DNA of 64,000 bases, from the NCBI RefSeq assembly GCF_964340395.1, contig NC_135563.1, positions 7,755,655-7,819,654 on the forward strand, in the 5' to 3' direction. Both the position numbers and the translations under genes were made by a program. The DNA comes from Glandiceps talaboti (Eukaryota > Hemichordata > Enteropneusta > Spengelidae). Below are positions 11,906 through 22,419 of the stretch, piece after piece. Under the pieces are notes generated by a model. The model saw only the letters and a list, made by a program, of their open reading frames with translations, was not told where the DNA came from and ran no database searches. The stretch's first letter is position 1; each line of letters opens with the position of its first letter.

Positions 11906-11935
11906 GTTGTCTGACGATCGCAATATGCGTGAAAC
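11906..11935 (+). ncRNA. truncated hammerhead core in the PLE-2 right terminal repeat
   Basis: GTTGT at 11906-11910, CTGACGA at 11911-11917 (fits CUGANGA), stem II CGC/GCG, and GAAAC at 11931-11935. The sequence then breaks into the (TA)n tract, so stem III and the closing strand of stem I are missing. It is inverted relative to the hammerhead at the other end of the element and cannot fold alone. Confidence 0.6.
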
Positions 11936-11939
<4 letters not shown>

Positions 11940-11996
<57 letters not shown>

Positions 11997-12050
11997 GTGT
12001 GTTTGTGTGTGCATGTTTATGTTTGTGTGTGTGTGTGTGTGTGTGTTTGT
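11940..12050. repeat. (TA)n then (GT)-rich microsatellite
   Basis: TA dinucleotides at 11940-11992 are followed by GT-rich sequence to about 12050. It marks the right edge of PLE-2. Confidence 0.9.
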
Positions 12051-12234
12051 GAAATATTTACACACCAACCACAATAATAGGGTTAACACAAATGAAAATT
12101 TGGAGAGACAGTTCTCATATTATCTTACGAATATTGGCGATACAAAGTTGTTACTTCTGATGACAGCAGATACTTCATTTAATTTTACTCATCCCATCTG
12201 TATATACTAACAATTATTTCAATTTCATTTGGAG

Positions 12235-12363
12235 ATTGTATTGGAGGTGAATTCGAGTGTGATGGACATGAATGCATACCAATGGAGAAGTTTTGTGATG
12301 GGCAAGAAGATTGTAAAGATGGTAGCGATGAGAGAATTGATGAGAATTGCAAATATCCAACAA
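12235..12363 (+). CDS. LDLa-module exon 3
   Basis: 129-bp exon after TTTGGAG, ending CAA|GTGAGA, phase 1-1. It encodes CIGGEFECDGHECIPM and KFCDGQEDCKDGSDE, then RIDENC. All six cysteines and the acidic DCKDGSDE calcium site are present. Three extra residues (RID) lie between the DGSDE box and the last cysteine, an unusual but tolerable spacing. The acceptor has only a modest pyrimidine tract. The CDGHEC and CDGQEDC acidic patches fit the family closely. Confidence 0.9.
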
Positions 12364-13430
12364 GTGAGAAACTTATGTTAATTCTGTCACAAATTTAGCA
12401 TTTAGCATTTAGCACTGAAACTACTAGGGTGGGTTATAACTGGGTTCTTTCAGACCATTCCTGCGTATGTTGGCAGCCATATAAATCGTATGACATGCAA
12501 AATTTCATTCAAATTATCTGAAACTTAAATACTGTAATCGTGTAATCGGCATCTGTATTGCAGCGTAGTAGTCAGTTTTGGTGTAGATTGATGTATTCAA
12601 ACAACGGCTGACGAAGAGAGTGTTCCTGAGTTACTTGAATTTAAACAGTTTCAACACAACAGGTTTGCTTAGGTCTGTAACATTACTTATATCGCGACTT
12701 ATTTTTGATACCTCCATCACGTATAGTGCTATTTTGATTGCAATAGCTTTCCATAATACCCATTCAGAACCGATTCAAGATTTCATTCAAGACAGTAACT
12801 AGACATTTATACGAAAACCTCCCTCAGAAGGAAAGGTAGCTTGTAGGCAAGTTAAAGCTAAGAATGTTAGTACGTTTTGACACAGCCTTCTTATCTCATG
12901 ACACCTTTCTTGTTCTACCCGTTTGTGTTTATGTTTATCAACAATATTCATTTTCCGTCCTTAACGAAGATAGCATGGTGGGGGGGGGGGCTTAAATTAA
13001 TGACACGTATTCAGTCATGTATGTGTCTGTGTGAGTCCATAGTCAGACATACCTACATTGAAAGTTAACGTTGTCTGAGAAACAATTTAAGCATGCTATA
13101 TCTGTGAGTAAATGGAATCTTTAACTCAGACCAAATCAACTATTATGAAAAGAAATATGTGTGTATCATATGTCTTACGTCTGTGACGTCGTCACATGCC
13201 TTTAATATGTCAGTGGCGTGGTCATATGCCTTATATCAGTGATGTCGTCTCTGTTTGAAGTTCAGTCAGGTCAAAGTTATTCAGTCAATACGTTTAATTA
13301 ATTCCGATGAACTTTATTTTTGATTTTTACCATGGTATCAATTATGAACAAACTTTTCTAAAAGTGGACACTACTAAATGTATTCTTTCACATCTGCTAA
13401 TATCTATCCTTAAGTTACAATAACTAGCCA
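12364..13430. other. intron, no gene recognised
   Basis: Intron-like sequence with a poly-G run near 12980 and a short duplicated phrase around CGTCGTCACATGCC / CGTGGTCATATGCC (13190-13230). No supported coding sequence. Confidence 0.4.
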
Positions 13431-13439
13431 GACATCGAT

Positions 13440-14620
13440 CTGCAGTCTTCAATTGATGTATTTGTTGTTCAGGATCACTCTGGTCCTGTGAGTTACTATA
13501 ACAATTCCGTATCTGACTGTAAATGATAGTTTCTACTCAAGATATGTGTTCTCTGGTCCACTATCGTATTATCGCCTTGAATAACTTCTTCATCGTCTGT
13601 GGTGCGCATTTCACTAATACTGCCACTTAGAAGGTGATCAGATAGCAAATGGGTAATGTTTATTGTATTTCTTAGAACTGTCAATATATTGAACTTTGAA
13701 ATTGAGTGGTGAAAGTTGTTCCTGAATACGGAATGGTTCTCAAAATGGATGATGAAACTTTGGACTCCATCCAACTTTTATGACAGGATGATGAAGACAT
13801 ACTATGTCACATACTGTAAACTTGTGTGATGTATTTGTTTTTGCATCAGAACGCGTTCTCATCATCATTTGTGCCTTTGTTATGTTTTCCTTCGCTACCT
13901 TTATCGCCATATTTCTAAACCTTGCCATTTCATCAAGATGAAAATCGACATTTCTCGATACACCTATTCATGGTAATATTGCAGCATAAAACCGAAGCTC
14001 AGTACCAAATATCACCTTGAAAGGTGACATTTTCATAGTTTCATCATCACCTACATCAGATGTAAACATCACTAACGTATCTCAAAGGGTACTGTTCTTA
14101 CGTTTAGTTAAACCATTGTATGCCGGAAAATACACGGATGAGGGTTTCTTCATAATATCTGATCTGATAACAAAGTTTGGAAAGCCATATACACAAAAAA
14201 ATCCTCAAATAATACCTTAGCGATTGGTTCCGCCCGAGTATTCCGAAGAGCAAATGCCCATGCAAATTTGGAAAGATACTCGATGACTAGCGGAATGTAG
14301 CAATTTGCCATAACCCCATTTGTCATATCTAATGTACTTAACTATTTCCGACGCTTACTGCCAACCATAACCGGTTACCCCCAGTAATGGAAAAACTACA
14401 AGTAATGTTTGCTTATTGCTTATTCGATAACTAAACATCACCCAGGAAGGTTTCTTAACGAGTAATAATGGTGACAAATATTAAGATGTGGAGGGTGTAA
14501 TTAATCCTTGATCTAGCAAATTATCGTATTGTCATCTACTTTAATTTTGTTTCTTTGGTGAAACACGATAAGGTTGTCTAGATACTGGTCTAGTATTTAG
14601 GGTCCAACTCGATTCCTATA
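13440..14620 (-). pseudogene. Ty3/gypsy-like pol remnant (integrase, trace of RT)
   Basis: On the minus strand broken frames reconstruct an LTR-retrotransposon integrase. About 14280-14150 reads VIEYLSKFAWAFALRNTRAE and IAKVLFEDFFVYM. The typical integrase phrase appears as SSVYFPAYNGLTKRKNSTL near 14130-14070. MSPFKVIFGTELRF follows (about 14035), then FRNMAIKVAKENITKAQ and KFTVCDIVCLHHPVIKVGWSP at 13925-13755, the usual C-terminal basic/GPY-like region. About 14470-14510 gives GLITPSTS and SPLLLVKKPSW, the start of a gypsy RT, so the part between RT and integrase is deleted. Multiple frameshifts and no LTRs recognised. Confidence 0.72.
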
Positions 14621-14639
14621 GGGAAAATCTGTTCAAAGG

Positions 14640-15320
14640 GAGCCTTCAGTATTTACAGGTGGGAGAGGGCCGGAGGAAATCACACATGGTCTGTTAAGTA
14701 AAACATGACCCTCCCCCATTCTCCATTTGTAAAAAGTGGCCCTCCCCTTTGTCTCAGTTGTAAAACATGACCATCCCCATGACAATTGCATATACTGACT
14801 GTTATTGTCGTTAATCAATATTCCCATTATATGTACATACAAATTAAATGTTTTTGACTCTGTATTAGGAAGCAATATTTGTACATATACAGTGACAAAC
14901 AGTAAAAATCTGGCTCGTTACATTTCTCTTATAATCATACACAATCTAGTTAGCATCTAAAACGTGCTTTGCGTGTTGTGCATACTCTCTCTGATCTGGT
15001 CAGTTGTATAAGTTCCCTGATATCATTGTCATCATCATAATCACCTTCACCTTCGTATTGCCAATATTAGTGTCACTCTGATCTGACTTACTGTCACTAC
15101 TTCAGTCAGTGTACATGTATCACTGTCAATTTCAAACATTCAAAAATAAATCATCATTGACAATAATGAATCTTCAATTTGGTCACAAAAGTACGGATTG
15201 TAAAATGTGACCCTCCCCAAACATTATCAAGCAAAATATTGACCTCTCCCAAAAACAGGTTTGTAAAATGTGACCCCCCCCCCCCCCGATACCTCCGGCC
15301 CTCCCCTCTAAATACCAAAG
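14640..15320. repeat. C-rich 'ATGACCCTCCCC' repeat stretch
   Basis: Recurring phrases such as GTAAAACATGACC(A/C)TCCCC at 14695-14790 and GTAAAATGTGACCCTCCCC at 15200-15290 enclose about 400 bp of plain AT-rich sequence. Similar phrases recur near 31120-31160 and 63110-63230. It is a small dispersed or simple-repeat family with no coding content. Confidence 0.5.
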
Positions 15321-17227
15321 GCTCCCTAAGTTGTGCAGTCATATGAATTTGCAGGTATTAAAAATTTATTATTCGCATGCATTAACAGTGTTGATCACAG
15401 AGGCAATTTTCGACTGGCTATGTCCACAACAGCCTTGTGTTTGCTTAAAACGTTAAGCAATTTTGCTGTACAAAGTGTTGCATCTTCTTTTTGTTTAGAG
15501 AAATATTCGACCATTTCAAGTTAATCCTGTGACATCTGTGTGTACGTGTGTTGAATTCTTTCTTATTTGTCTGGTAATTGTGGCCTCCCCCATCCTGTAC
15601 TTACTGTACTTAGGAAAACTTGGCTTTCAACTCCAAATTTAAGGCCTGTACATGACTGTGACATGGTCTTGAGGTTTAATATTGAAGTTTTAATGCCAGT
15701 TATATATAACGCACGTTATTGCATAGAAAAACTTGGGTTCAAACTATATTGAAGCCTAAATGTTATAATAGTCGTATCTTCATTTGGTTCTTTTGTGTCT
15801 CCTTCATTAGCACTGCCTGGTTAAGTCATTTCCCATTTACTGTGATCCGACCGTTACACCAAAACAGTCAACAAACTCAACTTAGAATTGCAAGGAATTC
15901 ATTTAAGCTAGAAAACATTTTACTATCTCTGCAAAATGTACCTTCATATTTTAATGTACATATGTTTCTGTAGTTTTTCCGTAATGCATTAAAATTACCG
16001 AGATACAATTCAAAAATAGATTGCAATGCAATATTTCGTGTATGTTGGCCCATGTGAAAAAAAAACTGTCCTGAATCATGTGAAAAACTAAAAAATTTTG
16101 CTGAATAATTATTTCAAGCTATAGACATTTTTTTATTTTCATATTAAATATAGCAAAAGGGTTTAGTCCCTACATATTGTGAATTATTACATATGTACCA
16201 TTCTGTACGTTGATAAAACCGGTATTTTCACTGATGGCTATGCAAATTATATAAATTGAGATAAAATTGATCCAAAAGTAAAACCAATTCCTTATGAAAA
16301 TAAGCAAATGAATGCATTTTTAATGCACATACATGTCTTTCCTGTTGTTACACATTTTGAACAATTTTTTGTTGGTTCATAAGGTATTTCACTATTTTTC
16401 TCGACCATCGCAAGTTCTGAGATATCAAATAACTATGCAAATTAGTGCCTTACCTATGCAAATTAACAAGGTATTTTCACTGTTGACTATGCAAATGAGT
16501 AAACAACCTTTCGAACTACTTTATGTTTGTAAATATTGCCGGAGACCACTACTTTACATATAATATTGTTATTTGGAAGATACTTCGGTGGATTCTGAAC
16601 ATAGCGATTTGTTTAATTTGAATTATTTTGAACTTTCTGAGAGTGAATTTTATTGTGATCAACAACAAAATAAATCTGACTCGAGGCACGCGCCAGCGAC
16701 TACGGCCACCGATGTCATCGTACGCGTACACGTACACATCAACAACGCCCAACAAATGCAGCCGATGGGAGATCGTGCAACCCATTCCTCAGGACCATCA
16801 ACCAGCCAGAACACAGTCAATCAATTCCCACAGTTATGCGGAATGTTTCCAAACACACAGATTACTATTTAGCGGTGGATCTTTCAATTTCACATTTCAT
16901 GTCGCCTGAAACAGCTCTCTCAAAGTCAAAGTTCTAGTCAGTGTGTTTACATAATACATTATAAAACGCTGCAGACAATCCGTAATCTTTTCAGATTCTG
17001 ATGAAGACTAACTTTTATAATATTGTACATTTTGAAAGATTTTGCTGAATTACTTTTATATAGGACACTATGGATACCACACAGTTGAATTGTATCTGTT
17101 TCTACTACTAAATTAATCGTGTATGCATTTCTTCAGCAATTCTGATTGGTTTGTGAATGAATCACAATGGAGCTTGCTGGCGAGAGCAGGTCAACACGTA
17201 ATTTGCATATCAATACTTATTGTTGTT
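15320..17227. other. intron or intergenic, no gene recognised
   Basis: AT-rich sequence with several ATGCAAAT(T/G) occurrences near 16430-16500. Short open frames at 16573-16909 overlap on both strands without protein features. Nothing else is supported. Confidence 0.4.
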
Positions 17228-17296
17228 TTAAATCACACTTACACATTTGAGAGTATTGTGGAGTCAACTTTATTACATAACAACACTTGAAAAGTC
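17228..17296 (-). repeat. DIRS split direct repeat, outer copy (B2)
   Basis: Starts TTAAATCACACTTACACA and ends ACACTTGAAAAGTC. Matches 17530-17598 with only a few mismatches. It marks the 3' boundary of the DIRS-like element. Confidence 0.8.
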
Positions 17297-17529
17297 CCCC
17301 CCCCCTGACAAAAGTACTACATGTTTAAAACACTGCTACATGTTCAAGAATGTCTACCAGGAAAACATAAACTACAATACAAGGAAAGAAAAAAAAATTG
17401 TGCACGGCTGGCAGTCTGCGCTGCCTAGCTTGCTACACGCTGCAAAGGGCAATGCGGTAATGGCGGGAATGCCACGTCACGTGACAGCTCTCGCGTGATT
17501 TAAAAATACCTCATCAAGTGAGCCACCCC

Positions 17530-17598
17530 TTAAATCACACTTACACATTTGAGAGTATTGTGGAGTCAACTTTATTACATAAAAACACTTAAAAAGTC
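17530..17598 (-). repeat. DIRS split direct repeat, inner copy (B1)
   Basis: Second copy of the 69-bp repeat, about 30 bp downstream of the tyrosine recombinase stop. The roughly 230 bp between the copies would be the A2 unit of the split-repeat arrangement. Confidence 0.8.
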
Positions 17599-17628
17599 TC
17601 CAAATATCCAAAATCTGAGGGAGAGTAT

Positions 17629-18701
17629 TCAAAGGTAGGAGGTAGGGAGAGAGGAGGTAACCTTCATAGCACAGTTAATTTTAAAGGTTAGAGGTAACGT
17701 TAAGTACTTCATATAGGCATCACTCTGCCAGTCCCCCGTGATCTTAATAACCTCCCCTGGGATGCCACATTGAAGTGACCATGATGCTCCACCACGCCGC
17801 AAGCTGTGAGCAGAGTACTGCTCTTTAGGTATCCCTAAGTTTGCAAGGTATCCACGTAGTTTGCTGCAAAAAAGGGAAGAAAGGAGGGGTTTAAATTCCC
17901 TGTTGCCTATTGGCATGACAAAGGCTGGTCCGTTCCGGGGTGCATTGCCAGTAAGAGAGAAATATCTGAGAACAGCCCATACTGGACACAGTGGGTGTCG
18001 TGGCACTAGGGAAGAGGCACCACCAGTACACGGTCCTTGGTTTGATTAGTTTTAGACCAATAAATAGAAATGGATAGACCCCATGTCTGTACCTGGAAGG
18101 CATTACGAGACAAATGGTTAGCACTATCAAAGCCATGCAAGGAGGGAAACAGAAAATTGACTTCCTTAACAACCCAAAGAAACCAACAAGGCATGCCGCT
18201 CAAAAAACTGAATTAACAACAGTAGACAGGTTCAATTGCTGACGTATACCTAGCAAAAGTTTAGGAGTAATAGGCAGCTTAAAGCTTCCTATTGACAAAA
18301 GTACCCTTATCTTTGGCAATACCCCTCAATACAATTGACAAAAACCAGTTATCCTGCGAAGGGTTCATAAACCCATGCTCCAAATGTAAGATGTGAATAA
18401 TATTTAAATATTGTTTGATTGAAGAGTACTTAAGCCTATGTGCTAAGTATGCCGCATATCTGCATACCATGAGTGGGGAGGCTGGGACTGGTGGGTAACC
18501 CATCTGTAAGCAGAATTGTAGGTAAGATTGCCAGTGGGTACTGTAAGTACATTTTGTGTTGGTAGCAAATGCCTTTGCTCTGTATGTCTCAACTTCCAAG
18601 TCAAGCTCCGCTGCCAGCTTTGTGATTTTTGGATCTGAGAATAAACAGTCATCAGTGCAGAGTAATTCATATGAAATGGAAGCCTGTAGTAGGTAAAGCA
18701 A
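17629..18701 (-). pseudogene. DIRS tyrosine recombinase (frameshifted)
   Basis: 18701-18279 encodes the SAM-like core-binding domain (TYSTHWQSYLQFC, SPLMVCRYAAYLAH, LRGIAKDKG). The catalytic domain continues in other frames. The first catalytic arginine context is GLLRKS near 18170. 18006-17629 carries the H-x-x-R box as AHSLRRGGASWS and the final tyrosine in GDWQSDAYMKYL. These residues perform strand cleavage in integration of the circular DNA. At least two frameshifts (near 18240-18200 and 18006) break the gene. Confidence 0.85.
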
Positions 18702-18748
18702 GGGTGTGTTGCACCTGAGGGGTGCAGGAGTGAATGAAGGCGGAGGAA

Positions 18749-19384
18749 CTACCCAGGTTCATGCAACCTGGATATGGCATCTGGAATGTCATTCTGCTTC
18801 CCTGGAACATAAACAGCATGAATAGAAAAGTTAAACCATGCTGAAAGCCAAAAAAGGATGCGCAAACCTTTCATCACCACCGCATTACGTGTTGTGCCCT
18901 TATTGATTACGCTCACAGCGGTGGTATTGTCTGTATGGAGAACAACTCTTTGATTTGTCCAGAACGGTGCCCAACGCATGGCTGCAAGCAAAATTACAAG
19001 GGTTTCGTTATAGTTAATGTGTAGACTCGCTGCACCTGGCCAGTAAGACCAAGGATAATAAAACCAATCATTCCGAAAGAAGGCACCCGCAGCAGTACCA
19101 GATGAGTCAGTGTGAACATCAGTGATTGGTGCCTCGTTGAGGAATTTAGTAGTGCCATTAAACACAGGCAGGTACTGCATCCACCAGTCAAGATCTGCAA
19201 AAAATTCAGAAGTCAATATAGCTTTATGCCCTTGCTGTTTAAGTACAGCAATAGTGTCAAGAATGCGACGGAGGAAAGTTCTACTCCCTGTATCACTTGA
19301 CAAGCCCAGTTTAGTTTCCCAGAAAGGGACTGCAATTGGCGTTTCGAAGCGCGCTTCTTGTTCCTGAAAGTAGCAAGTAAGCAA
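18749..19384 (-). CDS. DIRS RNase H domain
   Basis: An open frame encoding the RNase H that follows the RT in DIRS pol. Catalytic-type acidic residues are visible in DVHTDSSGTAAGAFF, in NYNETLVILLAA, in VVLHTDNTTAVSVIN, and near the end in NDIPDAISRLHEPG. It is one frame away from the RT segment, with a frameshift around 19290, so the protein is not continuous with RT as it should be. It would degrade the RNA strand of the hybrid. Confidence 0.85.
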   Translation of the reverse strand: MLTCYFQEQEARFETPIAVPFWETKLGLSSDTGSRTFLRRILDTIAVLKQQGHKAILTSEFFADLDWWMQYLPVFNGTTKFLNEAPITDVHTDSSGTAAGAFFRNDWFYYPWSYWPGAASLHINYNETLVILLAAMRWAPFWTNQRVVLHTDNTTAVSVINKGTTRNAVVMKGLRILFWLSAWFNFSIHAVYVPGKQNDIPDAISRLHEPG

Positions 19385-20209
19385 GACAATTCATGGAATT
19401 TGTCCTGCGGAAGAGACAGTGTCTGTGCAACAGAGTCAATCCTGACTCCCAGGAATGTAATGCATTGTGTGGGGCCTTCCATCTTATGCCAAGCAATGGC
19501 AAAGCCAAGTTCACGTAACAACTTAATTAAGACATTGAGAGCATTTTGACAATCCTCGTATGTCTCAGCAATTAAAAGAAAATCATCTAAATAAACAACC
19601 ACACAATCAATACCCTTTCTTACCAACATTTGACGTATTGACTGAGTAAGGCGATGGAAGATCATAGGAGCTCTTTTCGCTCCAAAAGGTAACCTAGTAT
19701 CATACATATAAGTTGGTTCACTATGATTACTGAAGGTCCTCTTCAGCCCAGTTGCCCTGTAATCATCAGGATGAATGCGTACATAACGATAGGCTGACTT
19801 AAGGTCAACCTTAGCCATAAATGCCCCCTGGTTGCATCACATTGATAGCATCCTGCAATGATTGATATGTAAATGAAGGAGCTGATGCATAGTCATTAAG
19901 CCCTTTGCCAATGGGGCGACTACAATCATGGATAATACGAATGTCCCCTGAATTTGATTTAGGTATGGCACCAAGCGCACTAATGATATCTGGTTTGTCC
20001 TTTGTAACAACATAACGCCCCTCAGCCAACTCGACCAAAATTTGAGCTTCAACAGCATCTCTGTGGTCTACATCAGTTGACGATTTATAATTATTTTGCT
20101 CAACTTTAACTAAATGTGAATCATGGTCAATTATACGGAAGCCATACAAAAGGCCATTAAAAAGAAATTCCCTGTCAGGATCATCTGACGCTAACTCAGC
20201 ATCCCACAC
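19213..20209 (-). pseudogene. DIRS reverse transcriptase
   Basis: 20209-19811 gives the N-terminal fingers (AEGRYVVTKDKPDIISALG, IPKSNSGDIRIIHDCSRP). After a 1-base frameshift at about 19815, 19818-19213 gives motif A (MAKVDLKSAYRYV), LPFGAKRAPMIFHRLT and the catalytic VVVYLDDFLLIAE. FLGVRIDS and the thumb region follow. The YLDD box is intact. The ISALGAIPKSNSGDIR region is characteristic of DIRS/Ngaro-type RTs rather than Gypsy. Confidence 0.88.
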
Positions 20210-20256
20210 CTCATATTTTAAAGTGCTAGGGTTATGAGGTGGAGCAGGGAGGTGCC

Positions 20257-21285
20257 CTAGGCTATTGTGTTTTTTGCCAAAGTGTCAGAGTTATCTGGTT
20301 GGTTACTGTCCAGATGTGTCAGCTTTGAATGTTTCTGAAAGCAAACTAAGCATATAGATACATGGCTATAGTTACACCTACTACCAAATTTACAATCGCC
20401 TTTGTTAAACCCAATACACACTGGTTTGCCCGTGCGTTCATACAGTCTGTCCATATTTTCCCCCAGTTTTACTGGTCTTGTTTTGAGTGAGAGGCATTTT
20501 CTCTCTGAGATGAACAGTGGATAGATGTTGGGACTCAGTTCCCCAGGGGAGGTGATAGACAGACTGCAACATACGGAATTCACGATCGTACTGAAGTACC
20601 GATACCCACTCATAACGATCTGCTAATTCTGTTACTTTAACTGTATAAGCTAAATATTGTTTAACCTGAGTCATATCATAAGCATGGTTCACTATTAATC
20701 CATACAAAATTCTAGCATTGGCAGCAGCCCACTGCTGTGGTGTCACACTATTCAAGTCTGGCTTACTTGGCCCTGATTCAAGTACTAATTTGGTACCCCC
20801 TTCACCAGTTGACACAACCTTCTTATCGATTTTAGTGATGAAGGATCCGGGGACAAAGTCAGTAATGCCTAAGTGTTTCTGACCATTTATCGACTTGGGT
20901 TTCAGGTAGACCAGTGGGTCCAAGTCCATCCTTTCAGGCACAATAGTCGGTCGTTGTGTGGTTGCACTGTCCGGTTGCAGTAGTTTGAGCATGCCATCTA
21001 ATGACAATGGAGGGGAGACTTCACTCTTGATACTCGGATTGGTTCCTGCCTGTTGTCGTGGAACTTCACTATCGAAGGCCTGGTCGCTGTTCATGGGAGC
21101 CGCCATCTTAGTTGGTGTTGTTTGTTGGTCGTTTAGTTTCACCAGTGCCGTTTCCAATAGGCGATATTGCGCTAGAGGGCTCACTTGCATCAGGCCTAAG
21201 TCTTCTATTTTCATCGTATGAATGGCTTTCATGGATAAAAACCCCTTCGCCCCTAAAACTGCCAGAGTCGACGTAGGAATTCCAT
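20257..21285 (-). pseudogene. DIRS gag-like protein
   Basis: The first part (about 21285-20440) starts without its own ATG with GIPTSTLAVLGAKGFLSMKA and DLGLMQVSPLAQYRLLETAL, a SAM/HARP-like helical domain. A linker and DREFRMLQSVYHLPWG follow. A frameshift near 20460 leads to a CCCH-type zinc finger, CIGFNKGDCKFGSRCNYSH, plus CLVCFQKH at 20430-20320. These domains fit the nucleic-acid-binding ORF1 of DIRS elements. The N-terminus is lost to 5' truncation. The frame reads on into the flanking interspersed repeat. Confidence 0.8.
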
Positions 21286-21612
21286 TATTAAAACTAAAAG
21301 TTACATTAGTAATATTTTCGGGACAGGTGCGCTTTGGTATCGCGAATGTGTGTACCAAGTTTTAATGAATTTAAAGCGTGTATTCTTGAGATATAGCCTA
21401 ATTACCGAAAACCATTAATTATAGAAATTGCTCATTACTATTCACGAGATTTTTACAAAAATCTAATCAAGTCTTGCCATTACCCTACAAAATACGTCCT
21501 TAAAGTTTCGTTTGAATTGAGCAAGCCATTATGGCGAAAACGATGACACAGACAGACAGACACACACGCAGACTTCCACCAATAAATATATCTCTTCCTT
21601 ACGGAAGAAAAA
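21286..21612 (-). repeat. interspersed TAAGG-end repeat abutting the DIRS element
   Basis: In reverse complement it starts CTTCCGTAAGGAAGAGA at the right and runs through GTCTGTCTGTGTCATCG and GGTAATTAGGCTATATCTCA to TTTTAGTTTTAATA, where it is cut by the DIRS element. It matches the repeats at 7.9-8.9 and 29.75 kb closely enough to fix the junction at about 21285. Confidence 0.75.
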
Positions 21613-21702
21613 AGGGGGGTGGGGGTTCTCTTTCATTGAAATAATACTAGAAATGGGGTACATATACAATTTCGCTAAAAAGCATGGGTATCCATCCATC
21701 CG

Positions 21703-21906
21703 AATCTGATTAAAATTCGATGTAGTGAAAGCGGTTGAATTTGAATGTTTTATTTACCTCCATTTCCATTGTTTTGTGTCATTTGTTTTTGTTCCAAGTG
21801 AGGGCGGCGATCACTCGGAACAAAAACAATTGACACAAAACAATCAAAATAGAGGTAAATAAAGTATTTAGCCACTTTCACCGTATCGAATTTTAATCAG
21901 ATTGTC
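21703..21906. mobile_element. palindromic MITE
   Basis: Near-perfect inverted repeat of about 95-bp arms: ATCTGATTAAAATTCGAT at the left and its complement at the right, around a short GTGAGGGCGGCGATCAC centre. No coding capacity. A clear target duplication was not seen. It is either a foldback MITE or an aborted inverted dimer. Confidence 0.7.
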
Positions 21907-22035
21907 ACCAATCCATGGTCCAGGACATGCCACTGCCAGGGCGCCGTAGAGTCAGAATTGTTGGTTACCGAAAACACCCATCGTAAAGACTGCCTGTACT
22001 GTCAATCTATGTTGACGACTGTTTGATGCATTCTG

Positions 22036-22171
22036 TTTTAGAGTAAATTGTGGCAGAAAATCCCCAAATGCTAAGCTCTTATGACCAGGATTCAGTGTGT
22101 TGCGAACACCTCAATTCTGCTCATAAGAGCTTAGCATCTGGGTTTTTTCTGCAACAATATACTCTAAAATA
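22036..22171. mobile_element. second hairpin MITE, with a decayed partial copy at 22285-22420
   Basis: Inverted repeat: TTTTAGAGTAAATTGT and AAATGCTAAGCTCTTATGA on the left return as TCATAAGAGCTTAGCAT and ACTCTAAAAT on the right. A diverged relative follows at about 22285-22420 (TCAGAGTAAATTGTTGCA, AAATGCTAAGCTCTTATGA). No genes inside. Confidence 0.7.
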
Positions 22172-22419
22172 GAGGACATCAAGGGTTGCGTCGACCACAG
22201 TCAATACAGACGTAAGTTGGTGTGGTTCCGCCTGGACTGTTTGTTTTGTCGCCTCATCACCGACGCATCTCTTGATGTGTCCTGTTTCAGAGTAAATTGT
22301 TGCACAAATTTAAAACGGCAAATGCTAAGCTCTTATGAACAGGATTGTGTGTGTCGCAAACAAGCATTGTGTGTGTCTCAAACACCCAAATGCTAAGCTT
22401 TTATGACAAAAAGTGTTTA

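Larger units (their letters stand above)
10062..11935 (-). mobile_element. Penelope-like element PLE-2
   Basis: A 1.9-kb element bracketed by TA tracts. Imperfect inverted terminal repeats of about 55 bp share AGGCCTACTCTCTGGGTGTG, at about 10110-10129 and inverted at 11882-11901. Each also carries a hammerhead core pointing outward from the element. The single long ORF on the minus strand encodes RT plus GIY-YIG endonuclease. It is 5' truncated: coding homology stops just inside the right repeat, and an RT finger region would be expected upstream. It lies in the intron between the second and third recognised LDLa exons, antisense to the gene. Confidence 0.88.
17228..21285 (-). mobile_element. 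DIRS-like tyrosine-recombinase retrotransposon, 5' truncated
   Basis: A 4.1-kb element on the minus strand with gag, RT, RNase H and tyrosine recombinase in DIRS order. At its 3' (left) side is a 69-bp direct repeat, 17228-17296 and 17530-17598, enclosing about 230 bp. This matches the B1-A2-B2 end of split-direct-repeat DIRS elements. The matching A1 copy expected at the 5' end is not found at 21.28 kb. There the element joins an interspersed repeat at TTTTAGTTTTAATA, so the 5' end is truncated. Frameshifts in all genes make it inactive. Confidence 0.85.

Noticed and set aside
16549-16909. Three overlapping frames around a GC-richer patch
   Set aside because: No domain, no splice logic, and equal openness on both strands.
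20438-21358. First codons MVHTFAIPKRTCPENI as the start of the DIRS gag
   Set aside because: The same words occur at 8617 in an interspersed repeat, so they belong to flanking sequence and not to the gene.
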